A DNA stretch of 64,000 bases from Candidatus Gallacutalibacter stercoravium (GTDB lineage Bacteria; Bacillota; Clostridia; Oscillospirales; Acutalibacteraceae): assembly GCA_018716975.1 (NCBI GenBank), contig DVJE01000007.1, forward strand, positions 1 through 64,000. Direction: 5' to 3'. The notes below the pieces were generated by a model, which was given only the letters and a program-made list of their open reading frames with translations, searched no databases and had not been told where the DNA came from. Numbering within the stretch: the stretch's first letter is position 1; every line of letters begins with the position of its first letter. Positions 36,723 to 44,682 of this stretch are shown piece after piece. The position numbers and the translations under genes are program-made.

Positions 36723-38729
36723 CTAATCTTGAGCCTCCTCGTGCCATTCCTGCAATAACCCCAGCTGATAAGCCGACAGAAGCAAATGCAGATCGGCAAT
36801 CTCAGCAAGCATGCGCGCCCCCTCATCGGTTTCTTTTACCTGAATGCGATCGCTTGCCCGCTCAAACACCACTTGCGTGGAAAGGATGTCTTTATTCTTT
36901 TTTATGGCGTTTGCTTTTCCGTCAAACGGCTCATGAGAAGAAAGCTTTAGCCCGTAAGAATTATAAATCAACGTATAGCCGGCAATACCGGTGGTGGGCT
37001 GATATGCCCGGCAAAAACCGCCGTCAATCACAATTAAGCGGCCGTTGGCCTTCACAGGATTCTCCCCATCTTTGCTGCGCACCGGCACATGGCCGTTAAT
37101 AATATGAGAATATGGGCCGCCAAGGCCAAAATGCCGCAGGATAAACAGGCAAGTGCTTTCTTCTTCTATCCATCGGTAATATGGGTTTTTGCGCTCCGCC
37201 CAGGTTGCCTTATCCTTTACCAACAAGCGTTCAAACGTAGCGATTTTATCCCGACCGAAAAGAGGGGAATTTTTTCCGCACCATAAATACCACAAAAAAT
37301 CCTTGCCCGCCTGTTTTTGCGCAGAGGCCTCCTGCCCATAATAACCTTGCCGCGCCATCGATTCCGCATAATCCATAAAAGCCCTGCCGCAAAGGCGCTT
37401 GCCGCCAACCTCAAACTCTAGCAAGGTTCCATCCTCTTTTAAGGGAATGCAGCCATGAAACAACAAATTTTGATTGTAGCAGCAATACATTCCTCCGCGC
37501 GAATAAAGAAAGCGCACATGCCGCTGGAGCCGTTCACTGCTGGTAAAAGCCAGCTTTAGCTGGCGCATTAGCTCGCGCTCTTCTTCGCTTAATTCAAACG
37601 GATTTTCTCTATCCACGGTGGGAAAATCGCAATCCGACATAGGATAGCTTTGCTGCCCAATACGAACGCATTTGTTGTCGTAATCAATTTTGTCAAGCAG
37701 CAGGCGATCTTCCATATGAAAGAATGGGTTGCGGCGGATAATTTGGCCTTCCAGCTTAAACAAGATAATGGCAATGGCCTTATGCATACGGGCCGCCAAT
37801 TGTATATCTTTGGGCTTATAGCCCACACGGCTGTCGCTCTTGGGCAAAAAGCAAGAAATATCGCAGTTTTGATACTTCTCGTTAGCAAACAACGCCAATG
37901 GGCGCAGGCTGATACCGTACCCCGCTTCCACCACCTCTAAATTGTTATACGTCAGGCAGTTGTTGAGCACGGCGGCAATGCAGGTGCGGCTGCCGGAGGC
38001 GGCGCCCATCCAAAGTACATCATGATTGCCCCACTGTATATCCACGGCATGGTGAGCCATTAAACAATCCATCACGATATCAGCTCGCGGGCCACGGTCA
38101 AAAATGTCGCCTACAATATGCAACCTATCGACAATCAGCCGCTTTATCACGGTACACAAAGCAATTATAAACGACGGAGCCCTATCTAAATCTAAAATAG
38201 TGGAAATAATATGCGAATAATAACTGCCCTTGTTGCGCTCATCATAGCTGTTATACAGCAGCTCATCTAATACATAGGCGTAATCTTCTGGCAGAGCTGT
38301 TCTAACTTGGTTTCTAGTGTATTTTGAAGCAAGCAACCTGCAAACTTCAATTAGACGGTTTAAAGTAATGCGGTACCATTCTGTTAAATCCGCCTCCTCC
38401 CCTTCAATAGCGGCGCGTTCCTCCAGTTTTTCTTCGGGATAATAAATCAACGTGGCAAGCGCTGCACGCTCTTTGCTGGAAAGGGTGTTGGCAAACAGCA
38501 CGTCTACCTTTTCTCGGATGGCACCCGAAGCACTGTTACGAATATGAATAAAAGCTTCATATTCGCCATGTAGATCCGACATAAAATGCTCGGTTCCCTT
38601 GGGCAAGTTTAAGATGGCTTGTAAGCGGATAATTTCGCTGGAGGCACGCTGAATATTGGGATATTTTTTAGAAAGCAACTGCAAATATTTCAGCTGCCCT
38701 TTTATCTCTTCTACTGTGTTGAGCTTCAT
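36723..38729 (-). CDS. fbp: Fructose-1,6-bisphosphatase, class III
   Basis: The 668-residue enzyme converts fructose 1,6-bisphosphate to fructose 6-phosphate in gluconeogenesis. It is the Firmicute-type FBPase of the metallophosphatase fold, with MSDLHGE near 50, GDIFDRGPRAD near 206 and GNHDVLWMG near 232, plus a C-terminal GHVPVR segment. Length matches the Bacillus Fbp (about 670). The frame opens at 38837, but GAAAGGGG lies six bases before the ATG at 38729, and the promoter at 38775-38803 excludes the earlier start. It is the first gene of the run fbp, zinc-ribbon protein, hydrolase/metY, pyrBI. Confidence 0.96.
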   Translation of the reverse strand: MKLNTVEEIKGQLKYLQLLSKKYPNIQRASSEIIRLQAILNLPKGTEHFMSDLHGEYEAFIHIRNSASGAIREKVDVLFANTLSSKERAALATLIYYPEEKLEERAAIEGEEADLTEWYRITLNRLIEVCRLLASKYTRNQVRTALPEDYAYVLDELLYNSYDERNKGSYYSHIISTILDLDRAPSFIIALCTVIKRLIVDRLHIVGDIFDRGPRADIVMDCLMAHHAVDIQWGNHDVLWMGAASGSRTCIAAVLNNCLTYNNLEVVEAGYGISLRPLALFANEKYQNCDISCFLPKSDSRVGYKPKDIQLAARMHKAIAIILFKLEGQIIRRNPFFHMEDRLLLDKIDYDNKCVRIGQQSYPMSDCDFPTVDRENPFELSEEERELMRQLKLAFTSSERLQRHVRFLYSRGGMYCCYNQNLLFHGCIPLKEDGTLLEFEVGGKRLCGRAFMDYAESMARQGYYGQEASAQKQAGKDFLWYLWCGKNSPLFGRDKIATFERLLVKDKATWAERKNPYYRWIEEESTCLFILRHFGLGGPYSHIINGHVPVRSKDGENPVKANGRLIVIDGGFCRAYQPTTGIAGYTLIYNSYGLKLSSHEPFDGKANAIKKNKDILSTQVVFERASDRIQVKETDEGARMLAEIADLHLLLSAYQLGLLQEWHEEAQD

Positions 38730-38774
38730 AGCGTTCCCCTTTCTAATATAAAAACGAACCTGTTTTTCTGTTTC

Positions 38775-38803
38775 ATTATAGCGCAGGTGTTTTTGAAGGG
38801 CAA
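38775..38803 (-). promoter_or_regulatory. Promoter of fbp
   Basis: Minus strand TTGCCC (38803-38798), 17 bases, TATAAT (38780-38775), about 45 bases before the fbp ATG. Confidence 0.8.
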
Positions 38804-38897
38804 CAGCAGAAGGCAGCGTAGGCTTACAAAAAATCAAAAAGGTTCTGTGAAATTTATTGTAATGAACATCGTTGTTCCTGGCAACGCTTTATCGGCA

Positions 38898-38928
38898 TAA
38901 AAAGGGCCGGCGTTTAAACGCCGGCCCT
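38898..38928 (-). terminator. Terminator after the cdaA-ybbR operon
   Basis: AGGGCCGGCG and CGCCGGCCCT (38903-38928) form a perfect stem around TTTAAA. On the minus strand five T follow. It ends the ybbR transcript 42 bases after its stop. Confidence 0.92.
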
Positions 38929-38969
38929 AAGCATTATTCTCTTGCTTTTAAAAGCAGTAAAAGAAATGT

Positions 38970-40295
38970 TTACTGCGAAGAGGAAGAAGTCCCCTTATCC
39001 AGCTCCACACTGGCAGTGTATTCGCCGCTGACCCAACAGGCTGTGGCGCCTGCAATGCTAACGGTAACCGGCATCTCAAGATGCCCAGAGAAATCCTGCT
39101 GATCCTGCATATCGATTACCGCAGTAATATCCTCATCGGTCAACTCTTGCAATTGATCCGGCGGCCCGATAATGGTAACACGCAACTCCTGCGTAACCGC
39201 ACGCGCTTGCGAATTGTTCTTAATATCAAACTCCGTCACAGTAAAGGTGCGCGACGTCATTGTGCTAGTGTCTACCGTTACCGTAGCGGTAGTGATGTTA
39301 TCCAAGCTCTTGCATCCGGTGGGCAGATTGATTCGCATTTCAAACTGGTTTTTGGTCAAGCTGACCTGTGAAAAGTCTAATTCATCCAAATCAATTTGCG
39401 TTAGTTCAGAAACAACATCCTCAGGCCCGCTTATTTTAATTTCTTCTGGCGAAATCGTTACATAGTCGGATACGCTTAACCCAACAGGGCGATTGACATA
39501 GGTGAGTGACAAAGGCAAAGTGGCGCGCTTTTGTACCGTAATTTCTACTTGTACTGTTTCTATCTCAGCGCTATTCTCTTCGCCATCAACGCTAATGTGC
39601 AGCAGTTTGCGGTTCGCTTCTGAAAGCTCTTGACCATAAGCGTCATACAACACCAACTGTGCCTCCACCGTGGTGGAAGCCCGCAAAGCCCCCTCAATGG
39701 TTGGATAATAGGCCTCTACCCTGTCGATGTTAGATAACACGCTTTCAGGCCCTGTTATAATAACGCTTTCAGGCGTTACATTAGGCGCCGCCGTCGTAAT
39801 ATAATCTTCTTCAATGGTATAATTACTATCAACTTGAATTTCAAATTCCTTACTGCGGTAACGTTCTACCTGCACCACTACGGTTTGGGGGGTAAAATCG
39901 ACAATACGAAAATCCGTGCGCAAGCTGGAACGAGATCTTGTAGCCGTTAAGGGCAACGGATAGTTACCGGGGGAATTAATGGTACCCGCCGTGTCTGCCG
40001 AAATGGAAATATCGTCGCGGGTAACCTGCCCTAAAATGGTAGAGCTTCCACGAACCGATACATTGGCTGTTTCGTGATCGATAGACACAATCCGTAAACC
40101 ATCCGCTTGCGCGCTTTCAGATAAAGAAACCTGAATAGGCACGTCGCTAACAGTAACCGCCGTATCGCTTTCTGTAGAAGTGGCTGTCATAAAAAACCAA
40201 AGGAAAACTGCCGCTGCCGCAGAAAAGATCAGCACAAATTTATCGTTATAAAATAGATTCCCCAGCTTAAATCTATTTTTTTTATTTTTTTCCAT
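38970..40295 (-). CDS. YbbR domain protein (CdaR-type regulator of CdaA)
   Basis: The 441-residue protein has one N-terminal membrane helix (about 15-38, VLIFSAAAAVFLWFF) and then four YbbR beta-domains of about 80 residues each on the outer face (TVVVQVERY, ISPEEIKISGPEDVV and similar). In Firmicutes such proteins, called CdaR, bind the cyclase CdaA and modulate c-di-AMP production. Its start overlaps the end of cdaA by 14 bases. glmM, usually next in the operon, is not downstream here; a terminator is. Confidence 0.9.
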   Translation of the reverse strand: MEKNKKNRFKLGNLFYNDKFVLIFSAAAAVFLWFFMTATSTESDTAVTVSDVPIQVSLSESAQADGLRIVSIDHETANVSVRGSSTILGQVTRDDISISADTAGTINSPGNYPLPLTATRSRSSLRTDFRIVDFTPQTVVVQVERYRSKEFEIQVDSNYTIEEDYITTAAPNVTPESVIITGPESVLSNIDRVEAYYPTIEGALRASTTVEAQLVLYDAYGQELSEANRKLLHISVDGEENSAEIETVQVEITVQKRATLPLSLTYVNRPVGLSVSDYVTISPEEIKISGPEDVVSELTQIDLDELDFSQVSLTKNQFEMRINLPTGCKSLDNITTATVTVDTSTMTSRTFTVTEFDIKNNSQARAVTQELRVTIIGPPDQLQELTDEDITAVIDMQDQQDFSGHLEMPVTVSIAGATACWVSGEYTASVELDKGTSSSSQ

Positions 40296-41172
40296 TCTTT
40301 TTCACCTTTCTAAAAGAAGGCCGCGTAAGCTTTCGCTCCCCTTCCTCCGAGCTTTGAGGCAAAAACTCGTTTTCCAGCAAACGTAACAAAGTTTCGCGGG
40401 TATAGTTGCGGGTGAGCACGCCGTTCATCGCCACCGAAATGGTTCCTGTTTCCTCTGATACCACCACCAAAATAGCATCGGAGTTTTCGCTCATGCCGAT
40501 GGCGGCGCGATGCCGGGTACCAAGATCCAAACTTACATCATCGCTTTTCGTCAACGGCAAAATACAGCCGGCGGCATAAACCATACCGTCACGGATAATC
40601 ATGGCCCCATCGTGCAACGGCGCTTTGTTAAAAAAGATATTGCCAATGAGCATAACGGACGGAATGGCGTTTACCACCGTTCCGGTATCAATGATTTCGC
40701 CCAGCTTTGTTTGCCGTTCCAGCACCATTAAAGCGCCGGTTTTGCTTTCATGCAGAACGTTGGCCGAATCTGCCACAGCATTGATGCAGCGGCGCATATT
40801 TTTGATATAATCCTCTTCATTTTTTTCTGAAGAACCAAACGACCAATATTTACCAATTTTGCTGCGGCCAATTTGCTCCAGCGCACGCCGTAACTCCGGC
40901 TGAAACACCACACACAAGGCCAAAATACCGAATTGAAAAAAGTTTCGCAACAGCAAAGTGACCATTTGCAGTTGCAAGAAAGAAGAAAACAAAAAAGCCA
41001 AGACAATGATAAAGATACCCTTTACCAATTGTTCTGCACGGGTTTCACGCACCAGTTTAATCCCGTTATATATTAAAAAAGAAATAACGACAATATCTAA
41101 AATATCCTTGGGCCTAATCAACGACAACAGGCTCATCAACACATTTAAGCCGTTTAAAAAACCATCCCACAT
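40282..41172 (-). CDS. cdaA: Diadenylate cyclase CdaA
   Basis: The 296-residue enzyme condenses two ATP to c-di-AMP, a messenger that controls potassium and osmolyte transport. Three N-terminal membrane helices (about 22-98) precede the DisA_N cyclase domain with the motifs APLHDGAMII near 198 and LGTRHRAAIGMSE near 229, which bind ATP and the metal. GGGGGA lies before the ATG. It is transcribed with the YbbR protein from a promoter at 41229-41256. Confidence 0.96.
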   Translation of the reverse strand: MWDGFLNGLNVLMSLLSLIRPKDILDIVVISFLIYNGIKLVRETRAEQLVKGIFIIVLAFLFSSFLQLQMVTLLLRNFFQFGILALCVVFQPELRRALEQIGRSKIGKYWSFGSSEKNEEDYIKNMRRCINAVADSANVLHESKTGALMVLERQTKLGEIIDTGTVVNAIPSVMLIGNIFFNKAPLHDGAMIIRDGMVYAAGCILPLTKSDDVSLDLGTRHRAAIGMSENSDAILVVVSEETGTISVAMNGVLTRNYTRETLLRLLENEFLPQSSEEGERKLTRPSFRKVKKNGKK

Positions 41173-41228
41173 TCACAATCCCCCTATCAGGGCGTTCAGC
41201 CGTAACGACAGCTAACAATCCTATCATA

Positions 41229-41256
41229 ATTTTAACATATCTTGTGTGTTATGCAA
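41229..41256 (-). promoter_or_regulatory. Promoter of cdaA-ybbR
   Basis: Minus strand TTGCAT (41256-41251), 16 bases, TAAAAT (41234-41229), 57 bases before the cdaA ATG. The -35 box is weak. Confidence 0.5.
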
Positions 41257-41269
41257 TCCTTTTTTGTTG

Positions 41270-42415
41270 TCAGATTCCTTTTATTTTCTCCACGGCGTTG
41301 GCAAACGCGTCGATCTCCCATTGCGTTGTGAAAGCCGAAGGGCACACGCGCACTGCACCTGTTTCAAGAGTACCGCAGAATTTATGGGCCGCCGGCGCAC
41401 AGTGCAGCCCTGCACGAACGGCAAACCCTAAGGCATTAAGCCGCCGGGCCACTTCTTCGCTCCCTTTACCTTTTATATTAAACGACAACAACGGCACAAA
41501 ATAGCGCGGATCCGGTTTTGGCATATACAAAATCACCTGCGGCATAGTGGATAAACGGCCGTATAAACGTTGAATGAGGGCAAATTCATGCCGGGCGATG
41601 CGCTCCACTCCTTTTTGCCGCACAAAGCCAAGCCCCGCCCTTAGCCCAGCTATCCCCGGCATATTGGGTGTGCCGCTTTCAAAACGATCCGGCATCATAT
41701 CCGGCTGCAAATAAGAAATAGAGTTGGTGCCGGTGCCCCCTTCTATTAACGTGTCTAACTCTTTGCCTCCAGCAGTTGCAATAAGCACGCCGGTGCCCAT
41801 AGGGCCATATAAACTCTTGTGCCCCGCCAGGCATAGATAATCGATGGGATCTTCCTGCAAGTCAATGGGCACAACACCACCGCTTTGCGCGGCATCCACC
41901 ATAGTTGGAATCCCATATTCCTTACCTAAAACGGCAATTCTGCCGACGGGCAACCGTACACCCCACACATTAGACGCATGGGTGCAGGCGATTAGCTTGG
42001 TTTTTGCATTAAGCGCTTTTCGGAATGCGTTCAGCGTAGCGTCGTTATCCCCTGGTACTACCTGGGCTTCGGTAAAAGTGACGCCATGTTGCGTAAGCTT
42101 TTGCAACGGACGCGTAACCGCATTGTGCTCCAAACAAGAAGTTACAACGTGATCCCCTGGCTTGAGCAGACCCTTAAGCACCGTATTAACCGCATGGGTA
42201 CAATTGGGCATAAAAGCAATACATTCTGCGCCCGGCGCATGGAAAAAGGACGCTATTTCACTACGGCAACGGTAAACCTCTTCAGCCGCTTGCAACGACA
42301 TGGCATGCCCGCTTCGTCCCGGGTTTGCGCCATACCTTCGCAACGCATTTACAACGGCATTGTGCACCGACACCGGTTTTGGGAAGGTAGTTGCGGCATT
42401 ATCTAGGTAAATCAT
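41270..42415 (-). CDS. Cysteine desulfurase family protein (class V aminotransferase)
   Basis: The 381-residue PLP enzyme begins MIYLDNAATTFPKP, has CTHAVNTVLKG, the PLP lysine in LAGHKSLYGPMGTG, and the catalytic cysteine in GLHCAPAAHKF near the end. It belongs to the cysteine desulfurase/selenocysteine lyase group found with DUF3343. The longer frame to 42688 is only an overlap with the DUF3343 gene in another frame: GGGGAGG precedes the ATG at 42415, which overlaps the DUF3343 stop by four bases. It would release sulfur or selenium from the amino acid for transfer to the partner. Confidence 0.9.
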   Translation of the reverse strand: MIYLDNAATTFPKPVSVHNAVVNALRRYGANPGRSGHAMSLQAAEEVYRCRSEIASFFHAPGAECIAFMPNCTHAVNTVLKGLLKPGDHVVTSCLEHNAVTRPLQKLTQHGVTFTEAQVVPGDNDATLNAFRKALNAKTKLIACTHASNVWGVRLPVGRIAVLGKEYGIPTMVDAAQSGGVVPIDLQEDPIDYLCLAGHKSLYGPMGTGVLIATAGGKELDTLIEGGTGTNSISYLQPDMMPDRFESGTPNMPGIAGLRAGLGFVRQKGVERIARHEFALIQRLYGRLSTMPQVILYMPKPDPRYFVPLLSFNIKGKGSEEVARRLNALGFAVRAGLHCAPAAHKFCGTLETGAVRVCPSAFTTQWEIDAFANAVEKIKGI

Positions 42416-42642
42416 GCCCCATCCTCCCCGTCTATCACATCCAGCACATGGATACCCGCCTGGCGCAGCAATGCCACAGCTTGCTCGGTTCGTTGCGGAA
42501 CATATAGGCAGTATCCGCATCCAGTTTTCCCTTCCAAATGAGGCACGCGCTCCAAATAAGCGGAGATACCCCTCTTCGCTAAAAGCTCCTTTCCCTTCAT
42601 TGCATATGTGATTGAGCTGACCAAAATCAATGGCTTGCCCAT
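42412..42642 (-). CDS. DUF3343 protein, putative Se/S carrier
   Basis: The 76-residue protein starts MGKPLILVSSITYAMKGKELL and carries a conserved GCGYCLYV cysteine pair near residue 42, typical of DUF3343, a family annotated as putative selenium/sulfur carrier. GAGGTGAT lies a few bases before the ATG at 42642; the GTG at 42651 is less well placed. Its stop overlaps the start of the desulfurase-like gene by four bases, a strong sign that the two work together: the enzyme would load S or Se onto the carrier cysteine. Confidence 0.8.
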   Translation of the reverse strand: MGKPLILVSSITYAMKGKELLAKRGISAYLERVPHLEGKTGCGYCLYVPQRTEQAVALLRQAGIHVLDVIDGEDGA

Positions 42643-42750
42643 TGTTATCACCTCGTTGTCTTTTTATTTCAGTATATGCGGTGATCAAATTTTGGTCAGG
42701 CTATTTTATTTTACAAATGGCAAGAACAATGCCGGCGGATCATTTCATCA

Positions 42751-43230
42751 TCACATGCGTTGAATAAGGGCTACCGCATGGGCTGCCATCCCGTCGCCAA
42801 CGCCGGTAAACCCCATCCATTCTTCCGTAGTGGCCTTAACGTTGACATCCTCTATATCGATACCGCAAGCCTGCGCCAGCTGCTTTTGCATCTGTGGGAT
42901 ATAAGGCAGCAATTTCGGCGCTTGCGCCAATATGGTGGCGTCTATGTTCCCTATGGCGTATCCCTGCTGCTGGAGCTGTTGCACAACCTGCCGCAATAAC
43001 AGGATGCTGTTTGCGTTGTGGTATTGGGCGTCGTTATCTGGAAACAAGCGTCCAATATCCCCCATAGCCGCCGCGCCCAGCAGGGCATCCATAACGGCGT
43101 GGGTCAGCACGTCGGCATCTGAATGGCCCAGCAGCCCTTTGTAATAAGGAATTTCTACTCCGCCCAATATCAGCTTGCGACCTTCCACCAGCCGGTGCAC
43201 ATCGTAGCCGTGGCCAACGCGTATTTTCAT
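42751..43230 (-). CDS. ispF: 2-C-methyl-D-erythritol 2,4-cyclodiphosphate synthase
   Basis: The 159-residue enzyme of the MEP isoprenoid pathway makes the cyclic diphosphate from CDP-methylerythritol phosphate. Zinc-site residues are in GYDVHR at the start and [19 protein letters not shown] near 35-53; the family ending with [11 protein letters not shown] is present near 135. Length is standard. Its AGGAG ribosome binding site overlaps the stop codon of the GNAT-IspD gene 6 bases upstream, so IspD and IspF, consecutive-type pathway enzymes, are made together. Confidence 0.97.
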   Translation of the reverse strand: MKIRVGHGYDVHRLVEGRKLILGGVEIPYYKGLLGHSDADVLTHAVMDALLGAAAMGDIGRLFPDNDAQYHNANSILLLRQVVQQLQQQGYAIGNIDATILAQAPKLLPYIPQMQKQLAQACGIDIEDVNVKATTEEWMGFTGVGDGMAAHAVALIQRM

Positions 43231-43236
43231 AACGGA

Positions 43237-44391
43237 TCACTCCTGATTACGGCGCGACAAAATGGTTTGCGCCAAAATTAAGTCTTCTTGCGTGGTTAAC
43301 TTTAGGTTTTCGTAGCTGCCCATACACAAATGCACCTTTGCGCCGGCTTGTTCCAACAGCTGGCAATCATCGGTGTAATCTTTTCCCGCAGCTTGCGCAC
43401 GGCACATAGCGTTTAGATAGGCGGCGCGCTGAAAAATTTGCGGGGTTTGCACCGCCCAGATCTTACTGCGATCCGGCGTAGAAGACACAAAACCGTTTTT
43501 ATCGATTTCTTTAATCGTGTCTTTTACCGGCATAGCGGCGGCAGAAGCCCCATAGGTAAAAGCATCGGCTAAAACATTTTGAATCAACTGCGGTGTTACC
43601 AACACACGAGCGCCGTCGTGTATCGCAAAATAGGCAGCCTGAGACGAGGTGCAACAAATACCATTGCTAACCGATTGCTGCCGCGTATCCCCTCCTTGGG
43701 CGAATAAAACCGGTTTTGCAATGGGATACGTTTGGAGAATGCTACGTGCTTTCTCTTGTTCTTGTTTACGGCACACAATAACTATCTCGCCAATTTCTTC
43801 CACTTGATCAAAGGCGGCCAGCACATGGGCAAGAACCGGTTTATTCTCTAAGAAAATGAACGGCTTACTCTCACCCATACGGGTAGAATTACCTGCCGCC
43901 ACAATTACCGCCGAGACAAACGGCTTGCCCCTCTCCGGCACTTTTTTACCGGCATCTTGTTCGTCAGGACGCTTGTTCCACCTCATTAGCCATTCTGCTT
44001 GGCCGGTTTCTTGATCCAGCAGCAGATCGATAGCAGTAAAACCCTCACGTAAATAAAAGGCAAGTGCACGTGTGTTTTTTTGATATACATGCAAAAACAG
44101 CTCCGGCCGGTCTCTTTTTGCTTCTTCAAGCAACTGCTTGCCGATCCCACGGCCCCGGCAAGCGGAATCTACGAATATGCCGGCCACATAGCGATCCACT
44201 AAGCCAACAAACCCCAGTATGGTTTGCCTTTCTTCATATACGTAAACAAGTGCGCTTTGCAGCTGTTCTTTTACCTGCTGATAATTCCCTTGCCAATACT
44301 CTTCAGGAACAAACGGATGGGCTTGTATATTAGACGCCAGCCAAATCTCCAGCACCCTATCGGTATCTTGGCTATTCAATTTTCTGATCAA
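43237..44391 (-). CDS. ispD: GNAT acetyltransferase fused to IspD (MEP cytidylyltransferase)
   Basis: The 384-residue ORF has two domains. Residues 1-140 are a GNAT acetyltransferase (RGRGIGKQLLEEA acetyl-CoA loop near 79, then YQKNTRALAFYLREGF). Residues about 158-384 are IspD: VSAVIVAAGNSTRMG with the P-loop-like GxG, HDGARVLVTP near 252, and KDTIKEI. IspD transfers CMP from CTP to 2-C-methylerythritol 4-phosphate. The linker is short and basic, with no ribosome binding site or usable start before the IspD part. The start is a TTG behind GGGGAG. IspF follows directly. Confidence 0.93.
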   Translation of the reverse strand: MIRKLNSQDTDRVLEIWLASNIQAHPFVPEEYWQGNYQQVKEQLQSALVYVYEERQTILGFVGLVDRYVAGIFVDSACRGRGIGKQLLEEAKRDRPELFLHVYQKNTRALAFYLREGFTAIDLLLDQETGQAEWLMRWNKRPDEQDAGKKVPERGKPFVSAVIVAAGNSTRMGESKPFIFLENKPVLAHVLAAFDQVEEIGEIVIVCRKQEQEKARSILQTYPIAKPVLFAQGGDTRQQSVSNGICCTSSQAAYFAIHDGARVLVTPQLIQNVLADAFTYGASAAAMPVKDTIKEIDKNGFVSSTPDRSKIWAVQTPQIFQRAAYLNAMCRAQAAGKDYTDDCQLLEQAGAKVHLCMGSYENLKLTTQEDLILAQTILSRRNQE

Positions 44392-44441
44392 TTGGTTTCA
44401 CTCCCCTTTTCTAACCGTTGGGGTTTAAACGACTTGTAAGC

Positions 44442-44470
44442 ATTATAGCACGGGCCGGTATTATTTTCCA
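44442..44470 (-). promoter_or_regulatory. Probable promoter of the ispD-ispF operon
   Basis: Minus strand TGGAAA (44470-44465), 17 bases, TATAAT (44447-44442), about 50 bases before the TTG start. The -10 box is perfect, the -35 box only fair. Confidence 0.5.
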
Positions 44471-44513
44471 CCACTCCGATTGAAGCGGTATCAAGAAGCG
44501 GACAAAAAGAACA

Positions 44514-44565
44514 GCGAATAGAAAAGACCTGAAATAAAGCAAAAAAGACAGGTCACTCTATTCGC
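44514..44565. repeat. Interrupted inverted repeat in the 44392-44682 gap
   Basis: GCGAATAG and GACCTG pair with CAGGTC and CTATTCGC, giving 8 + 6 bp with a small asymmetric bulge and a 17-base A-rich loop. It lies between the ABC exporter end and the ispD promoter. No T run follows on either strand, so it is not a standard terminator. The rest of this gap shows no gene. Confidence 0.5.
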
Positions 44566-44682
44566 CATCCATACAAAATTAGAAATATGCAATTGGCCAA
44601 CCACAATTTATGAGGTGGGAGCGGGTATAATCTCCTAGAAAACACCGCTTCATACCTCTAGCAAAAGAGTTTCTCTTTGATA

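Noticed and set aside
41270-42688. A 472-residue desulfurase with an N-terminal extension
   Set aside because: The extra 91 residues overlap the DUF3343 gene in another frame and have no ribosome binding site; GGGGAGG precedes the ATG at 42415.
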